Source: Kineococcus xinjiangensis
GTDB taxonomy: Bacteria > Actinomycetota > Actinomycetes > Actinomycetales > Kineococcaceae
Length of the DNA: 64,000 nt
Direction: 5' to 3'
NCBI RefSeq assembly: GCF_002934625.1
Contig: NZ_PTJD01000005.1
Coordinates: forward strand, 62,001 to 126,000
Shown here: in pieces, positions 27,800 to 36,804 of the stretch
How the letters are laid out: every line of letters begins with the position of its first letter
Numbering within the stretch: position 1 is the first letter of the stretch
The notes under the pieces: model-generated
Seen by the model: only the letters and a program-made list of their open reading frames with translations
Told to the model about the DNA's origin: nothing
The model's database searches: none
Translations under genes and position numbers: made by a program

Positions 27800-30478
27800 A
27801 TGCAGACCGCCGAGATCCGTCGGCGCTGGCTGGAGTTCTTCGAGCGCAACGGGCACACGGTCGTGCCCAGCGCCTCGCTGGTCTCCAACGACCCCAGCCT
27901 GATGTTCACCGTGGCGGGGATGGTCCCCTTCATCCCGTACCTCACGGCCCGCGAGCCCGCGCCGTACCCGCGCGCCACCAGCGTGCAGAAGTGCCTGCGC
28001 ACCCTCGACATCGAGGAGGTCGGCAAGACCAGCCGGCACGGCACGTTCTTCCAGATGAACGGCAACTTCTCCTTCGGCGACTACTTCAAGGAGGGGGCGA
28101 TCGGCTTCGCGTGGGAGCTGCTGACCTCCTCCGTGGAGGCCGGCGGCTACGGCCTCGACCCGGAGAAGCTCTGGGTGACCGTCTACCTCGACGACGACGA
28201 GTCCGCCGGGCTGTGGAAGCGCCTGGCGGGCCTGCCCGAGGAGCGCATCCAGCGCCGGGACAAGAAGGACAACTACTGGCACACCGGGCAGCCCGGGCCG
28301 GGTGGGCCCTGCTCGGAGATCTACTACGACCGGGGCCCGGCGTACGGGCGCGAGGGCGGCCCGATCGCCGACGAGGACCGCTACATCGAGATCTGGAACC
28401 TCGTCTTCATGCAGGAGATGCTCGGCGAGGTCCGCTCCAAGGTCGACTTCGACGTCCTCGGTGACCTGCCGGCGAAGAACATCGACACCGGCATGGGCCT
28501 GGAGCGCCTGGCGTGCGTGCTGCAGGGCGTCGACAACATGTACGAGATCGACGAGGTCCGGCCGGTGCTGGACCGGGCGGCGCAGCTGTCGGGGCGCCGC
28601 TACGGGGCGGTGCACGCCGACGACGTGCGCCTGCGGGTGGTGGCCGACCACGTGCGCAGCGCCCTGATGCTCATCGGTGACGGCATCACCCCGTCGAACG
28701 AGGGCCCGGGCTACGTGCTGCGCCGCCTGATCCGCCGCGCGGTGCGGGCGATGCGCCTGCTGGGCGTGGAGGACCCGTGCCTGCCGCAGCTGCTGCCGGT
28801 CTCCCGGGACGTCATGAAGCTGTCCTACCCGGAGCTGGCGGCGGAGTTCGCGCGCATCTCCTCCGTCGCCTACGCGGAGGAGGAGGCGTTCCGCCGCACC
28901 CTGGTGCAGGGCACGCAGATCTTCGACTCGACGGTGCGGGAGCTGAAGGCGTCGGGCGGCTCGGCGCTGTCGGGGGAGCGGGCCTTCGCCCTGCACGACA
29001 CCTACGGCTTCCCGATCGACCTGACGCTGGAGATGGCCTCGGAGGCCGGGGTCGGGGTCGACGAGGACGGCTTCCGCCGGCTGATGGCGGAGCAGCGGGA
29101 CCGCGCGAAGGCCGACGCCCGCGCGAAGCGCTCCGGCGGGGTGGACGTCACCGTCTTCCGCGACGCGCTGGCGAAGCACGGTCCGACGGACTGGCTGGCG
29201 TACACGCACCTGCGCACGGAGTCGCGGGTGCTGGGCCTGGTCAGCGGCGGCGAGGGCGTGGCGGCGGCCGGCCCGGGCGAGATCGTGCACGCGATCCTGG
29301 ACCGCACCCCCTTCTACGCGGAGTCCGGTGGCCAGAACGCCGACGCCGGTCACCTGGTGTGGGACGGGGGCCGCGCCGAGGTGCTGGACGTGCAGCGCCC
29401 GGTGAAGAGCCTCGTGGTGCACCAGGTGCGCGTCCTCGACGGGGAGCTGGCGGTGGACACCGCGGTGGACGCGGCCGTGGACGCGGAGTGGCGGCTGGGG
29501 GCCTGCCAGGCCCACTCGGGCACCCACGTCGTGCACGCCGCGCTGCGCGACGTGCTGGGGCCGTCGGCGCTGCAGTCGGGCTCCTACAACCGGCCCGGCT
29601 ACCTGCGCCTGGACTTCTCGTGGACGCAGGCGCTGACGCCGGAGCAGCGCGCGGACGTGGAGCGGGTCTCCAACGAGGCGGTGCGCAACGACCTGCCGGT
29701 GAGCGCCCGCTACATGACGCTGCCGCAGGCGCAGGAGTTCGGTGCGCTGGCGCTGTTCGGCGAGACGTACGGCGAGCAGGTGCGCGTCGTGGAGGTCGGC
29801 GGCCCGTGGTCGCGGGAGCTGTGCGGTGGCACCCACGTGGCGCACAGCTCGCAGATCGGGCCGCTGGTGCTGTCGGGGGAGTCCTCGGTGGGTGCGTCGG
29901 TGCGCCGCGTGGAGGCCATCGTCGGCCTGGAGGGCTACCAGTACCTGGCCCGGGAGCGGGACCTGGTGCGCCAGCTCGCGGACGTGCTGAAGACGCCGCG
30001 GGAGGACGTGGTGGGCCGGGTGGAGGCGATGGTCGCCCGGCTGCGCGACGTGGAGCGGGAGATCGCGAAGCTGCGCGCGGGGCAGGTGCTCGCGGCGTCG
30101 TCGTCGCTGGCGTCGTCGGCGCGCGACGTGTTCGGCGTGGCCTACGTCGGTCACGACGCCGGGGACGCCTCGGCCGACGACGTCCGCACGCTGGTGCTGG
30201 ACGTGCGCGGGCGGATGCCCGCGGACCGGCCCGCGGTGGTGGCGGTCACGGGCGTGGCGAAGGAGCGCCCGGTGGTGGTCATCGCCACGAACGAGGAGGC
30301 CCGCCGCTGGGGCGTGAAGGCCGGCGAGCTGGTGCGGGCGGCCGCGAAGGTCCTCGGTGGGGGCGGCGGCGGCAAGGACGACGTGGCGCAGGGCGGCGGC
30401 CAGGACGCCACCAAGGTGCCCGAGGCGCTCGCGGCGGTGGAGCACGCCGTCGGCCAGCGCGTGACCGGTGCGGCCTGA
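27800..30478 (+). CDS. alaS: Alanyl-tRNA synthetase
   Basis: This enzyme charges tRNA-Ala and edits mischarged Ser/Gly. The 892-residue protein starts MQTAEIRRRWLEFFERNGHTVVPS, the class II aminoacylation domain (FFQMNGNFSFGDYFK, WNLVFMQ, NIDTGMGLERL). The editing domain has QAHSGTHVVHAAL near residue 571 and CGGTHVAHS near residue 674, providing the zinc-binding HxxxH and CxxxH pairs. A C-terminal oligomerisation domain follows. The ATG has GAGGAGGACGACGAGG upstream. It is followed by ruvX and mltG as in most actinobacteria. Confidence 0.97.
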   Translation: MQTAEIRRRWLEFFERNGHTVVPSASLVSNDPSLMFTVAGMVPFIPYLTAREPAPYPRATSVQKCLRTLDIEEVGKTSRHGTFFQMNGNFSFGDYFKEGAIGFAWELLTSSVEAGGYGLDPEKLWVTVYLDDDESAGLWKRLAGLPEERIQRRDKKDNYWHTGQPGPGGPCSEIYYDRGPAYGREGGPIADEDRYIEIWNLVFMQEMLGEVRSKVDFDVLGDLPAKNIDTGMGLERLACVLQGVDNMYEIDEVRPVLDRAAQLSGRRYGAVHADDVRLRVVADHVRSALMLIGDGITPSNEGPGYVLRRLIRRAVRAMRLLGVEDPCLPQLLPVSRDVMKLSYPELAAEFARISSVAYAEEEAFRRTLVQGTQIFDSTVRELKASGGSALSGERAFALHDTYGFPIDLTLEMASEAGVGVDEDGFRRLMAEQRDRAKADARAKRSGGVDVTVFRDALAKHGPTDWLAYTHLRTESRVLGLVSGGEGVAAAGPGEIVHAILDRTPFYAESGGQNADAGHLVWDGGRAEVLDVQRPVKSLVVHQVRVLDGELAVDTAVDAAVDAEWRLGACQAHSGTHVVHAALRDVLGPSALQSGSYNRPGYLRLDFSWTQALTPEQRADVERVSNEAVRNDLPVSARYMTLPQAQEFGALALFGETYGEQVRVVEVGGPWSRELCGGTHVAHSSQIGPLVLSGESSVGASVRRVEAIVGLEGYQYLARERDLVRQLADVLKTPREDVVGRVEAMVARLRDVEREIAKLRAGQVLAASSSLASSARDVFGVAYVGHDAGDASADDVRTLVLDVRGRMPADRPAVVAVTGVAKERPVVVIATNEEARRWGVKAGELVRAAAKVLGGGGGGKDDVAQGGGQDATKVPEALAAVEHAVGQRVTGAA

Positions 30479-30535
30479 GGCGCGGCGGGTGAGCGCACGC
30501 GCCGGCCGTGGGTCGCGGTGCCCGGGGCGCCGCGC

Positions 30536-31102
30536 GTGAGGCGGGGCGTGCGGGTCGCGGTCGACGTCGGCAGCGTCCGGGTCGGGGTGGCCGCCTGCGA
30601 CCCGGACGGCTACGTCGCCTCGCCGGTGGGCACGCTGGCGCGGGACGAGAAGTCCCGCAGCGACCTGCGCGAGCTCGCCCGGGAGGTCTCGGAGCGGGCC
30701 GCGGTCGAGGTGCTGGTGGGCCTGCCGCTGTCGATGAACGGCTCGGAGGGGCGTGCCGCGGCGCTCGTGCGTACCTATGCGGAGCAGCTTGCCGCTATGG
30801 TCGCGCCCGTGCCGGTGCGCTTGGTCGACGAGCGCCTCAGCACGGTGGGTGCCCACCGCTCCCTGCACGAGTCGGGCCGCAAGGGCCGCAAGCACCGGTC
30901 CGTCGTGGACCAGGTGGCGGCGGTGTGGTTCCTGCAGGGCGCGCTGGACGCCGAGCGCACCTCCGGTCGCGCACCCGGTCGGGTGCTCGACACGGCGGTG
31001 CCCGACGACGACGCTGACCGGGGAGCACGTCCAGGTGGCACGGATGCCACCCGCACCGATGACGGTGGCGTGCCCGGCGCAGGGGAGGGAACGAGCACGT
31101 GA
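30536..31102 (+). CDS. ruvX: RuvX/YqgF-family Holliday junction resolvase-like protein
   Basis: The YqgF family has an RNase H-like fold and is implicated in pre-16S rRNA processing and possibly junction resolution. Visible motifs are VRVAVDVGSVRVGVAACD, EVLVGLPLSMNGSEG, VPVRLVDERLSTV and DQVAAVWFLQ, the expected order with the acidic residues in place. The C-terminal 40 residues are a disordered Asp/Gly-rich tail. The GTG at 30536 gives the family N-terminus (RRGVRVAVDVG). The GTG at 30518 would add six residues. Its stop overlaps the mltG start. Confidence 0.88.
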   Translation: MRRGVRVAVDVGSVRVGVAACDPDGYVASPVGTLARDEKSRSDLRELAREVSERAAVEVLVGLPLSMNGSEGRAAALVRTYAEQLAAMVAPVPVRLVDERLSTVGAHRSLHESGRKGRKHRSVVDQVAAVWFLQGALDAERTSGRAPGRVLDTAVPDDDADRGARPGGTDATRTDDGGVPGAGEGTST

Positions 31103-32190
31103 TGGATCTGACGGACCTGCCCGGGGCGGTCGAGGCGTCGCAGCGGCGCCGCCCGCCTCGGCGCGGGCGGACCGTGCTCGTCCTGACGGTTGCGCTGGCG
31201 GTGGCGGTGCTGGGGGCCGTGCTGGCCTGGAGCACGCTGGGACCGGTCGTGGCGCGGCTGACGGCCAGCGACGACTACGACGGCACGGGCACCGGCACGG
31301 TGGACGTGCGCATCGTGCAGGGCGACACCGGCCGGGCCATCGGCGAGCGGCTGCAGGAGGCGGACGTGGTGAAGTCCGCCGCGGCGTTCGTGCGGGCGGC
31401 GGCGGAGGAGCCGCGCTCGTCGGGCATCCAGCCGGGCACGTACCGGCTGCGCCACCAGATGTCGGCGGCGTCGGCCGTGGCGCTGCTGCTGGACCCCGGG
31501 TCCCGCCAGACGACGCGCCTGACGGTGCCGGAGGGCCTGACCGTGGCGCAGGTGCTCGACGTGGTGTCGAAGCAGACGCCCATCCCGCGCGAGGAGCTGG
31601 AGGCGGCGCTGCAGGACCCGGCGCTGGGCCTGCCGCCGGCGGCGAACGGGCAGGCGGAGGGCTTCCTCTTCCCCTCGACGTACGAGGTGGAGCCGGACTC
31701 CACCGGCCTGGAGGTGCTGCAGAAGATGGTGCAGCAGTCCACGGCGGTGCTGGCGCAGCTGCAGGTGCCGCCGGAGCGCGTCCGCGAGGTCGTCATCCGG
31801 GCGAGCCTGGTGGAGAAGGAGGCCCGCTCGCCGGAGGACATGGCGCGGGTGGCGACGGTGCTGGAGAACCGGCTGGCGCGCGGCATGCGCCTGGAGCTGG
31901 ACTCCACCGTCAACTACGCCAGCGGCGGGGAGAAGATCACCACGACGCAGGAGCAGCGCGACTCCGACTCCCCGTACAACACGTACAAGATCACGGGGCT
32001 GCCGGCGGGGCCGATCGCGAACCCGGGGGAGGCGGCGCTGCGTGCGGTGCTGCAGCCGGAGCCGGGACCGTGGTTGTTCTTCGTGACGGTCAACCCGGAC
32101 ACGGGCGAGACCCGCTTCACGGACTCCTACGACGAGCACCTGCGCAACGTGGAGGAGTTCCGCAGGTGGCTGCGGGCGCAGGAGTCGTGA
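31099..32190 (+). CDS. mltG: Endolytic murein transglycosylase MltG
   Basis: MltG cleaves nascent glycan strands in the membrane and helps terminate peptidoglycan synthesis. The 363-residue protein has a basic cytoplasmic N-terminus, one membrane helix (TVLVLTVALAVAVLGAVLA, about residues 25-45), a LysM-like region, and the YceG catalytic domain. The catalytic Glu lies in ASLVEKEA (about residue 238) and the family ending is YNTYKITGLPAGPIANPG. GTG at 31099 and ATG at 31102 are adjacent in-frame starts overlapping the ruvX stop. Confidence 0.95.
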   Translation: MMDLTDLPGAVEASQRRRPPRRGRTVLVLTVALAVAVLGAVLAWSTLGPVVARLTASDDYDGTGTGTVDVRIVQGDTGRAIGERLQEADVVKSAAAFVRAAAEEPRSSGIQPGTYRLRHQMSAASAVALLLDPGSRQTTRLTVPEGLTVAQVLDVVSKQTPIPREELEAALQDPALGLPPAANGQAEGFLFPSTYEVEPDSTGLEVLQKMVQQSTAVLAQLQVPPERVREVVIRASLVEKEARSPEDMARVATVLENRLARGMRLELDSTVNYASGGEKITTTQEQRDSDSPYNTYKITGLPAGPIANPGEAALRAVLQPEPGPWLFFVTVNPDTGETRFTDSYDEHLRNVEEFRRWLRAQES

Positions 32191-32209
32191 CGGGCGGGGC
32201 GGGGCGCCG

Positions 32210-33097
32210 GTGAGGGCGGCGGTCTGCGGATCGCCGATCCGGCACTCGCTCTCACCCGTCCTGCACACCGCCGCCTACGAGGCGCTGGGGCTGGCGGACT
32301 GGTCCTACGGGCTGCTGGAGGTCGACGAGCAGCGCCTGCCCGAGGTGGTGGGCGCGCTCGACGCCTCCTGGGCGGGGCTGTCGCTGACGATGCCGCTGAA
32401 GGAGGCGATCGTCCCCCTCGTCGACGAGGTGAGCGACTTCGCCCGGGCGGTGGGGTCGGTGAACACGGTGGTGGTCCGGCCCCGTGCGGGCGGCGTGGCG
32501 GGGCGGGCGGGGGTGCGGCTGCTGGCCGAGAACACCGACGTCGAGGGCCTCGTGGTGGCGGTGCAGGAGGCGGCGCCCGGCCTGCCGGCCGGCGGGGTGC
32601 AGCGCGGTGTCGTCCTCGGGGGCGGTGCGACGGCGCGCTCGGCGCTGGTGGCGCTGCTGCGGCTGGGCTGCCCGGAGCCGGTGGTGCTGGTGCGGAGCGA
32701 GCACCGGGCGGGGGAGCTGCGGGCGGTCGCTCCACGGCTGGACGGCCGGGTGCGGGTCCTGCCGTGGAGCGAGGTGGCGGTGGCCGCGGCGGCCGACGTC
32801 GTGATCTCCACGGTGCCGGCCGGGGGTTCCGCGGCGGTCGCGGAGCAGGTGCTGGCGGGACGGTCGACGGCGGGGGACCCCGCGCGCTGGCCGTTGCTGG
32901 TGGACGTCGTGTACGCGCCGTGGCCGACGCCGTTGGCTAGCGCGTGGCCGGGTGAGGTGGTGGGCGGCTTCGAGATGCTGCTGCACCAGGCCGCGGCGCA
33001 GGTGCGGCTGATGACGGGCCTGGAGCCGCCCGTCGAGGCGATGCGCCGGGCCGGGGCGTCGGCGCTGACCGAGCGGGCCGAGGGGCGGGCCGGCTGA
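32210..33097 (+). CDS. aroE: Shikimate dehydrogenase
   Basis: AroE reduces 3-dehydroshikimate to shikimate with NADPH in aromatic amino-acid synthesis. The 295-residue protein opens with AAVCGSPIRHSLSPVLHTAAY (shikimate-binding), has the catalytic lysine in SLTMPLKEA (about residue 64), the Asp of AENTDVEG, and an NADP-binding loop GVVLGGGATARSA. The fold is complete. It is in the mltG-aroE order usual for actinobacteria, but the expected aroC/aroK neighbours are displaced: pilus genes follow directly and aroK lies 29 kb away. Confidence 0.95.
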   Translation: MRAAVCGSPIRHSLSPVLHTAAYEALGLADWSYGLLEVDEQRLPEVVGALDASWAGLSLTMPLKEAIVPLVDEVSDFARAVGSVNTVVVRPRAGGVAGRAGVRLLAENTDVEGLVVAVQEAAPGLPAGGVQRGVVLGGGATARSALVALLRLGCPEPVVLVRSEHRAGELRAVAPRLDGRVRVLPWSEVAVAAAADVVISTVPAGGSAAVAEQVLAGRSTAGDPARWPLLVDVVYAPWPTPLASAWPGEVVGGFEMLLHQAAAQVRLMTGLEPPVEAMRRAGASALTERAEGRAG

Positions 33098-33136
33098 GCC
33101 GGACGGGTCACCGCTCCTTCCGGGGTGCAGGCGCCC

Positions 33137-33162
33137 TCAAGGTGGTGCGCGAGCGGGCCGAT
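33137..33162 (+). promoter_or_regulatory. Sigma-28 (FliA/WhiG)-like promoter upstream of pilT
   Basis: TCAAGG (33137-33142), 14 bases, then GCCGAT (33157-33162). The same two blocks with the same spacing recur before pilA, the minor-pilin operon and pilM. The -10-like GCCGAT core matches the conserved part of FliA/WhiG promoters. The pilT leader would be about 125 nt and ends in a strong GAGGAGG. Confidence 0.65.
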
Positions 33163-33295
33163 GCCTTCCCGTAGGCGCCGAGGTGCGGCGCCGCTCCGTG
33201 AGGGGGAACGCGTTGATGACGAGTCGCTGCGGCACCACGCCGGCGTCCGCCACCGGGTCGCGATCGTCCGCTGGGGCCGTGTCGAGGAGGCCGAA

Positions 33296-34660
33296 GTGAG
33301 CGACGTCCCGCAGCCCCTGCCGCGCCCGGAGCGCGACGTGTCGCAGCTGCTGGAGCGCGTGCGCCGCAACGGCGTCCCGCAGCAGGCGCACGCCCCGCAG
33401 CCGCAGGCGTACGGGCAGCCCGCCTACGCCCAGCCCGCCTACGCACAGCCCGCGCCCGCGCCGGTGCCGGGTCTGGCGCCCGCTCCGGTGCCGACGCTGG
33501 CGCCCTCACCGCTGGCCGCGCCCGCCGCTGCCGCCGCGCCCGCCGCGACCGCGCACGAGGCGCCGCGCCACTCCACCGGGGCCGAGGACGTGGTGTCGCT
33601 GCGCGTCGACGACGTGCTGGAGGCGGCGCTGGAGCTGGGTGCCTCCGACATCCACCTGACCACCGGCAGCGCGCCGATGGTCCGCCTCTCCGGTGAGCTG
33701 CACCCGCTGGAGAACTTCCCGGAGCTGCGGCCCGAGGACCTGCAGACGATGCTCTACGCGATCATGACGCAGAAGCAGCGGGAGACGTTCGAGGCGAACC
33801 TGGAGCTGGACTTCGCCTACGCCCTCGCCAGCAAGTCCCGCTTCCGCGTGAACATCTACCGCCAGCGCGAGTCCCTCGGCGCGGCGCTGCGGCGCATCCC
33901 GTTCGACATCAAGCCGCTGGAGGACCTCGGCGTCCCGCCGGTGGTGGGCAGCTTCTCGCAGCTGCAGCGCGGCTTCGTGCTGGTGACGGGCCCCACCGGT
34001 TCGGGCAAGTCGACGACGCTGGCCGCGGTGGTCGACATGGCCAACCGCACCCGCCGCGACCACATCATGACGGTGGAGGACCCGATCGAGTTCCTCCACA
34101 AGCACAAGAGCTGCCTGGTGAACCAGCGCGAGGTGGGGGAGGACACGAAGTCCTTCGCCAACGCGCTGAAGCACGTCCTGCGCCAGGACCCCGACATCAT
34201 CCTCGTCGGCGAGATGCGCGACCTGGAGACGATCTCCGTGGCGCTGACGGCCGCCGAGACCGGTCACCTGGTCTTCGGCACCCTGCACACGCAGGACGCC
34301 GCGCAGACGATCGACCGCATCATCGACGTCTTCCCGGCCAACCAGCAGCAGCAGATCCGCGTGCAGCTGGCGAGCGCCCTGCAGGGCATCGTCTGCCAGA
34401 CGCTGGTGAAGCGCGCTGACGGTCGAGGCCGGGCGGTCGCGACCGAGGTGCTGGTCGCCACGCCGGCGATCCGGAACCTGATCCGCGAGGGCAAGACGCA
34501 CCAGATCGGCTCGGCCATGCAGGCCGGGGCGCAGTTCGGGATGCACACGCTCGACCAGCACCTGGCCGAGCTGGTGCGCACCCGGCAGATCACCTTCGAG
34601 GCGGGCCTGGAGAAGGCCCACGCCGCTGACGAGTTCCGCCGGCTGACCGGCCGGATGTGA
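33296..34660 (+). CDS. pilT: Type IV pilus retraction ATPase PilT
   Basis: PilT is the hexameric ATPase that depolymerises and retracts type IV pili. The 454-residue protein has a Pro/Ala/Gln-rich N-terminal extension (to about residue 95), then ASDIHLTTGSAPMVRL, Walker A GPTGSGKST near residue 231, the Asp box VEDPIEF, Walker B DPDIILVGEMRD, and a His box GHLVFGTLHT. The PilT-specific C-terminal AIRNLIREGKTHQI is present, which distinguishes it from PilB. The GTG at 33296 follows GAGGAGG at good spacing. It is the first gene of a pilT-pilC unit. No pilB is adjacent. Confidence 0.95.
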   Translation: MSDVPQPLPRPERDVSQLLERVRRNGVPQQAHAPQPQAYGQPAYAQPAYAQPAPAPVPGLAPAPVPTLAPSPLAAPAAAAAPAATAHEAPRHSTGAEDVVSLRVDDVLEAALELGASDIHLTTGSAPMVRLSGELHPLENFPELRPEDLQTMLYAIMTQKQRETFEANLELDFAYALASKSRFRVNIYRQRESLGAALRRIPFDIKPLEDLGVPPVVGSFSQLQRGFVLVTGPTGSGKSTTLAAVVDMANRTRRDHIMTVEDPIEFLHKHKSCLVNQREVGEDTKSFANALKHVLRQDPDIILVGEMRDLETISVALTAAETGHLVFGTLHTQDAAQTIDRIIDVFPANQQQQIRVQLASALQGIVCQTLVKRADGRGRAVATEVLVATPAIRNLIREGKTHQIGSAMQAGAQFGMHTLDQHLAELVRTRQITFEAGLEKAHAADEFRRLTGRM

Positions 34661-34673
34661 GAGGGACCACCTG

Positions 34674-35942
34674 ATGGCAACCGCGACGAAGCCGGGCGCT
34701 AAGCCGGCTACCCCGAAGTCGCTCGGCGGGACGTTCGCGTACACCGCGCGCGACCGCAGCGGCAAGATGGTGAAGGGCACCCTGGAGGCGCCCTCGCAGG
34801 ACGCCGCGGTGCAGCGCCTCGTCGGGACGGGCGTGACGCCGGTCTCGGTGACGGCGGTCAAGGCGAGCACGGGTCTCCAGATGGAGATCAACCTGCCGGG
34901 CAGCAACCGCGTGAAGCTGAAGGACCTGGCGCTGATGTCGCGGCAGTTCGCGACGATGGTGTCCTCGGGCCTGACGCTGCTGAAGGCGCTGTCGATCCTG
35001 TCGGAGCAGACGGAGAGCAAGCGGCTGGCGCAGGTCCTGGCGGAGGTCCGGGCCGAGGTCGAGACGGGCACGTCGCTGTCGACCGCGCTGTTGAAGCACA
35101 CGGACGTCTTCCCGCCCCTGATGATCAACATGATCAAGGCGGGCGAGGTCGGCGGTTTCCTGGACCGGGTGCTCGTGCAGATCGCGGAGAACTTCGAGGC
35201 CGAGGTCAAGCTGCGCGCGAAGGTGAAGTCGGCGATGACCTACCCGGTCGTCGTGTTCGTCATCGCGATCGTCTCGGTGGCGGCGATGCTGCTGTTCATC
35301 GTGCCGATCTTCGCGAAGATGTTCAGCGACATGGGCGGCACGCTGCCGCTGCCGACGCAGATCCTCATGTGGCTGTCGACGGCCCTGCGCTATAGCGGGC
35401 CGTTCATCGTCGTGACGGCCATCGTCGTCCCGATCGTCTGGAACAAGATCAAGGACAAGCGGAAGGTGCGGGAGGTCGTCGACCCGCTGAAGCTGAAGAT
35501 GCCGATCTTCGGCTTGCTGGCGCAGAAGATCGCGCTGAGCCGCTTCACCCGCAACCTGGGGACGATGCTGCGCTCCGGCGTGCCGATCCTGCAGAGCCTC
35601 GAGATCGTCGGCAACGCGGCAGGCAACGTGGTCGTGGAGCGGGCGACCCTCGCGGTCATGGAGAGCGTGCGGTCGGGCAACAGCCTCGCCGGCCCCCTCG
35701 CCGAGCACAAGATCTTCCCGCCGATGGTGGTGCAGATGATGTCCGTCGGTGAGGACACCGGCGCGCTGGACTCGATGCTGCACAAGATCTCCGACTTCTA
35801 CGACCAGGAGGTCGAGGCGACGACGGAGGCCCTGACGAGCCTCATCGAACCCCTGATGATCGCCTTCCTGGGCGGCATCATCGGCGCGATGATCGTCGCC
35901 ATGTACATGCCGATCTTCGGGGTGTTCGAGCTCATCGAGTGA
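34674..35942 (+). CDS. pilC: Type IV pilus inner membrane platform protein PilC
   Basis: PilC is the membrane platform that couples the PilB/PilT motors to pilin polymerisation. The 422-residue protein contains two GspF domains: LMSRQFATMVSSGLTLLKAL with MIKAGEVGGFLDRVL, and the repeat RFTRNLGTMLRSGVPILQSL with MMSVGEDTGALDSML. Membrane helices are at VVVFVIAIVSVAAMLLFIV, FIVVTAIVVPIVW and the C-terminus. It starts 13 bases after pilT and ends just before a strong terminator. Confidence 0.96.
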   Translation: MATATKPGAKPATPKSLGGTFAYTARDRSGKMVKGTLEAPSQDAAVQRLVGTGVTPVSVTAVKASTGLQMEINLPGSNRVKLKDLALMSRQFATMVSSGLTLLKALSILSEQTESKRLAQVLAEVRAEVETGTSLSTALLKHTDVFPPLMINMIKAGEVGGFLDRVLVQIAENFEAEVKLRAKVKSAMTYPVVVFVIAIVSVAAMLLFIVPIFAKMFSDMGGTLPLPTQILMWLSTALRYSGPFIVVTAIVVPIVWNKIKDKRKVREVVDPLKLKMPIFGLLAQKIALSRFTRNLGTMLRSGVPILQSLEIVGNAAGNVVVERATLAVMESVRSGNSLAGPLAEHKIFPPMVVQMMSVGEDTGALDSMLHKISDFYDQEVEATTEALTSLIEPLMIAFLGGIIGAMIVAMYMPIFGVFELIE

Positions 35943-35972
35943 CCGGTGTGCAGCCTGCACAGCAGCGCCCTG

Positions 35973-36006
35973 CGACAGCGCCCCACGGGACCGTGGGGCG
36001 CTGTCG
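35973..36006 (+). terminator. Strong hairpin terminator after pilC
   Basis: A perfect 16-bp inverted repeat (CGACAGCGCCCCACGG and its complement) with a nominal two-base centre lies 31 bases past the pilC stop. No T-tract follows. Confidence 0.8.
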
Positions 36007-36063
36007 TGCGTCCGGGTCGGCGCTACCGGCGCTGCGCCGACCGGGTGATCCGCCTCCAGGGAG

Positions 36064-36089
36064 TCAAGGTTCCGCGGGAGGGGGCCGAT
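36064..36089 (+). promoter_or_regulatory. Sigma-28-like promoter upstream of pilA
   Basis: TCAAGG (36064-36069), 14 bases, GCCGAT (36084-36089), identical in both blocks and spacing to the pilT element. It lies about 80 bases before the pilA ATG, between two terminators, so pilA is predicted to be its own transcription unit. Confidence 0.7.
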
Positions 36090-36170
36090 GCATTGAGTAC
36101 ATGAGCCGCCACACCGACACCGGTGCGCGACCCGCGAGCGGCTCCGGGACTACCTGAAGGGGAGCATCGA

Positions 36171-36623
36171 ATGCTCGCTCGCATCCGCAAGTCGATGGAG
36201 GACAAGGACCAGGGCTTCACCCTGATCGAGCTCCTCGTCGTCATGATCATCATCGGCATCCTGTCGGCCATCGCGATCCCGGTCTTCCTGAACCAGCGCA
36301 AGAAGGCCGTCGACTCCAGCATGAAGTCGGACCTGAAGACCATCGCCACGACCATCGAGACGAACTTCACGGACCTCCAGCAGTACCCGGCGTCCATCTC
36401 CACGACGGGCAGCGACACGACCGTGGGCTGGACCACCACGCCCGTTGTCAACGAGGTCGTGAAGACGTCGCAGGGCAACGAGTTCACCTACACGCTGTAC
36501 CCGGGTGGCAACTCCTACTGCGTCCTGGCCAAGCGCCAGCCCGGCGCCCCCGCCTCTTCGCAGGAGTGGGTCTACAAGAGCGCCGCGGGCGGCCTGCAGC
36601 CGATGGCCGTCACCACCTGCTGA
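36171..36623 (+). CDS. pilA: Major type IV pilin PilA-like prepilin
   Basis: The 150-residue protein has a textbook class III signal: a charged leader MLARIRKSMEDKDQG cleaved after Gly 15, then FTLIELLVVMIIIGILSAIA with Glu at mature position 5. The globular domain has two cysteines (NSYCVLAK and the terminal TTC) that could form the C-terminal disulfide loop of type IVa pilins. The ATG follows AAGGGGAG. Its own promoter, terminator and strong ribosome-binding site fit a highly expressed major subunit. It would be processed by the PilD encoded at 40518. Confidence 0.93.
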   Translation: MLARIRKSMEDKDQGFTLIELLVVMIIIGILSAIAIPVFLNQRKKAVDSSMKSDLKTIATTIETNFTDLQQYPASISTTGSDTTVGWTTTPVVNEVVKTSQGNEFTYTLYPGGNSYCVLAKRQPGAPASSQEWVYKSAAGGLQPMAVTTC

Positions 36624-36636
36624 TCTACGCCACACC

Positions 36637-36670
36637 GAACGGCCCGCGAGCTCCGGCTCGCGGGCCGTTC
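36637..36670 (+). terminator. Terminator hairpin after pilA
   Basis: A perfect 15-bp stem (GAACGGCCCGCGAGC and complement) with a TCCG loop lies 13 bases after the pilA stop and isolates pilA from the minor-pilin operon. Confidence 0.8.
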
Positions 36671-36723
36671 CGCTGTTCGGGCGAGCCCGTCACCCTCCCG
36701 GGTGTCGACACAACGCTGAGTGC

Positions 36724-36749
36724 TCAAGCAGTCGGGTCGACCGACCGAT
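36724..36749 (+). promoter_or_regulatory. Sigma-28-like promoter of the minor-pilin/pilD operon
   Basis: TCAAGC (36724-36729), 14 bases, ACCGAT (36744-36749). Spacing equals that of the pilT and pilA elements. It lies about 55 bases before the first minor-pilin gene. Confidence 0.6.
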
Positions 36750-36804
36750 CATCGAAGAGCAGGCGCACCCTCACCGGTAGGGGGCGGACGATGGAGGGGG
36801 AGCC

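Noticed and set aside
30518-30536. Earlier GTG start for ruvX
   Set aside because: It would add six residues (MPGAPR) ahead of the family N-terminus without a ribosome-binding site. The GTG at 30536 was preferred, though the choice is not decisive.
26885-30895. 1336-codon open frame antisense to alaS
   Set aside because: It crosses alaS, the repeat doublets and the DUF559 gene without any recognisable domain, so it is a shadow frame.
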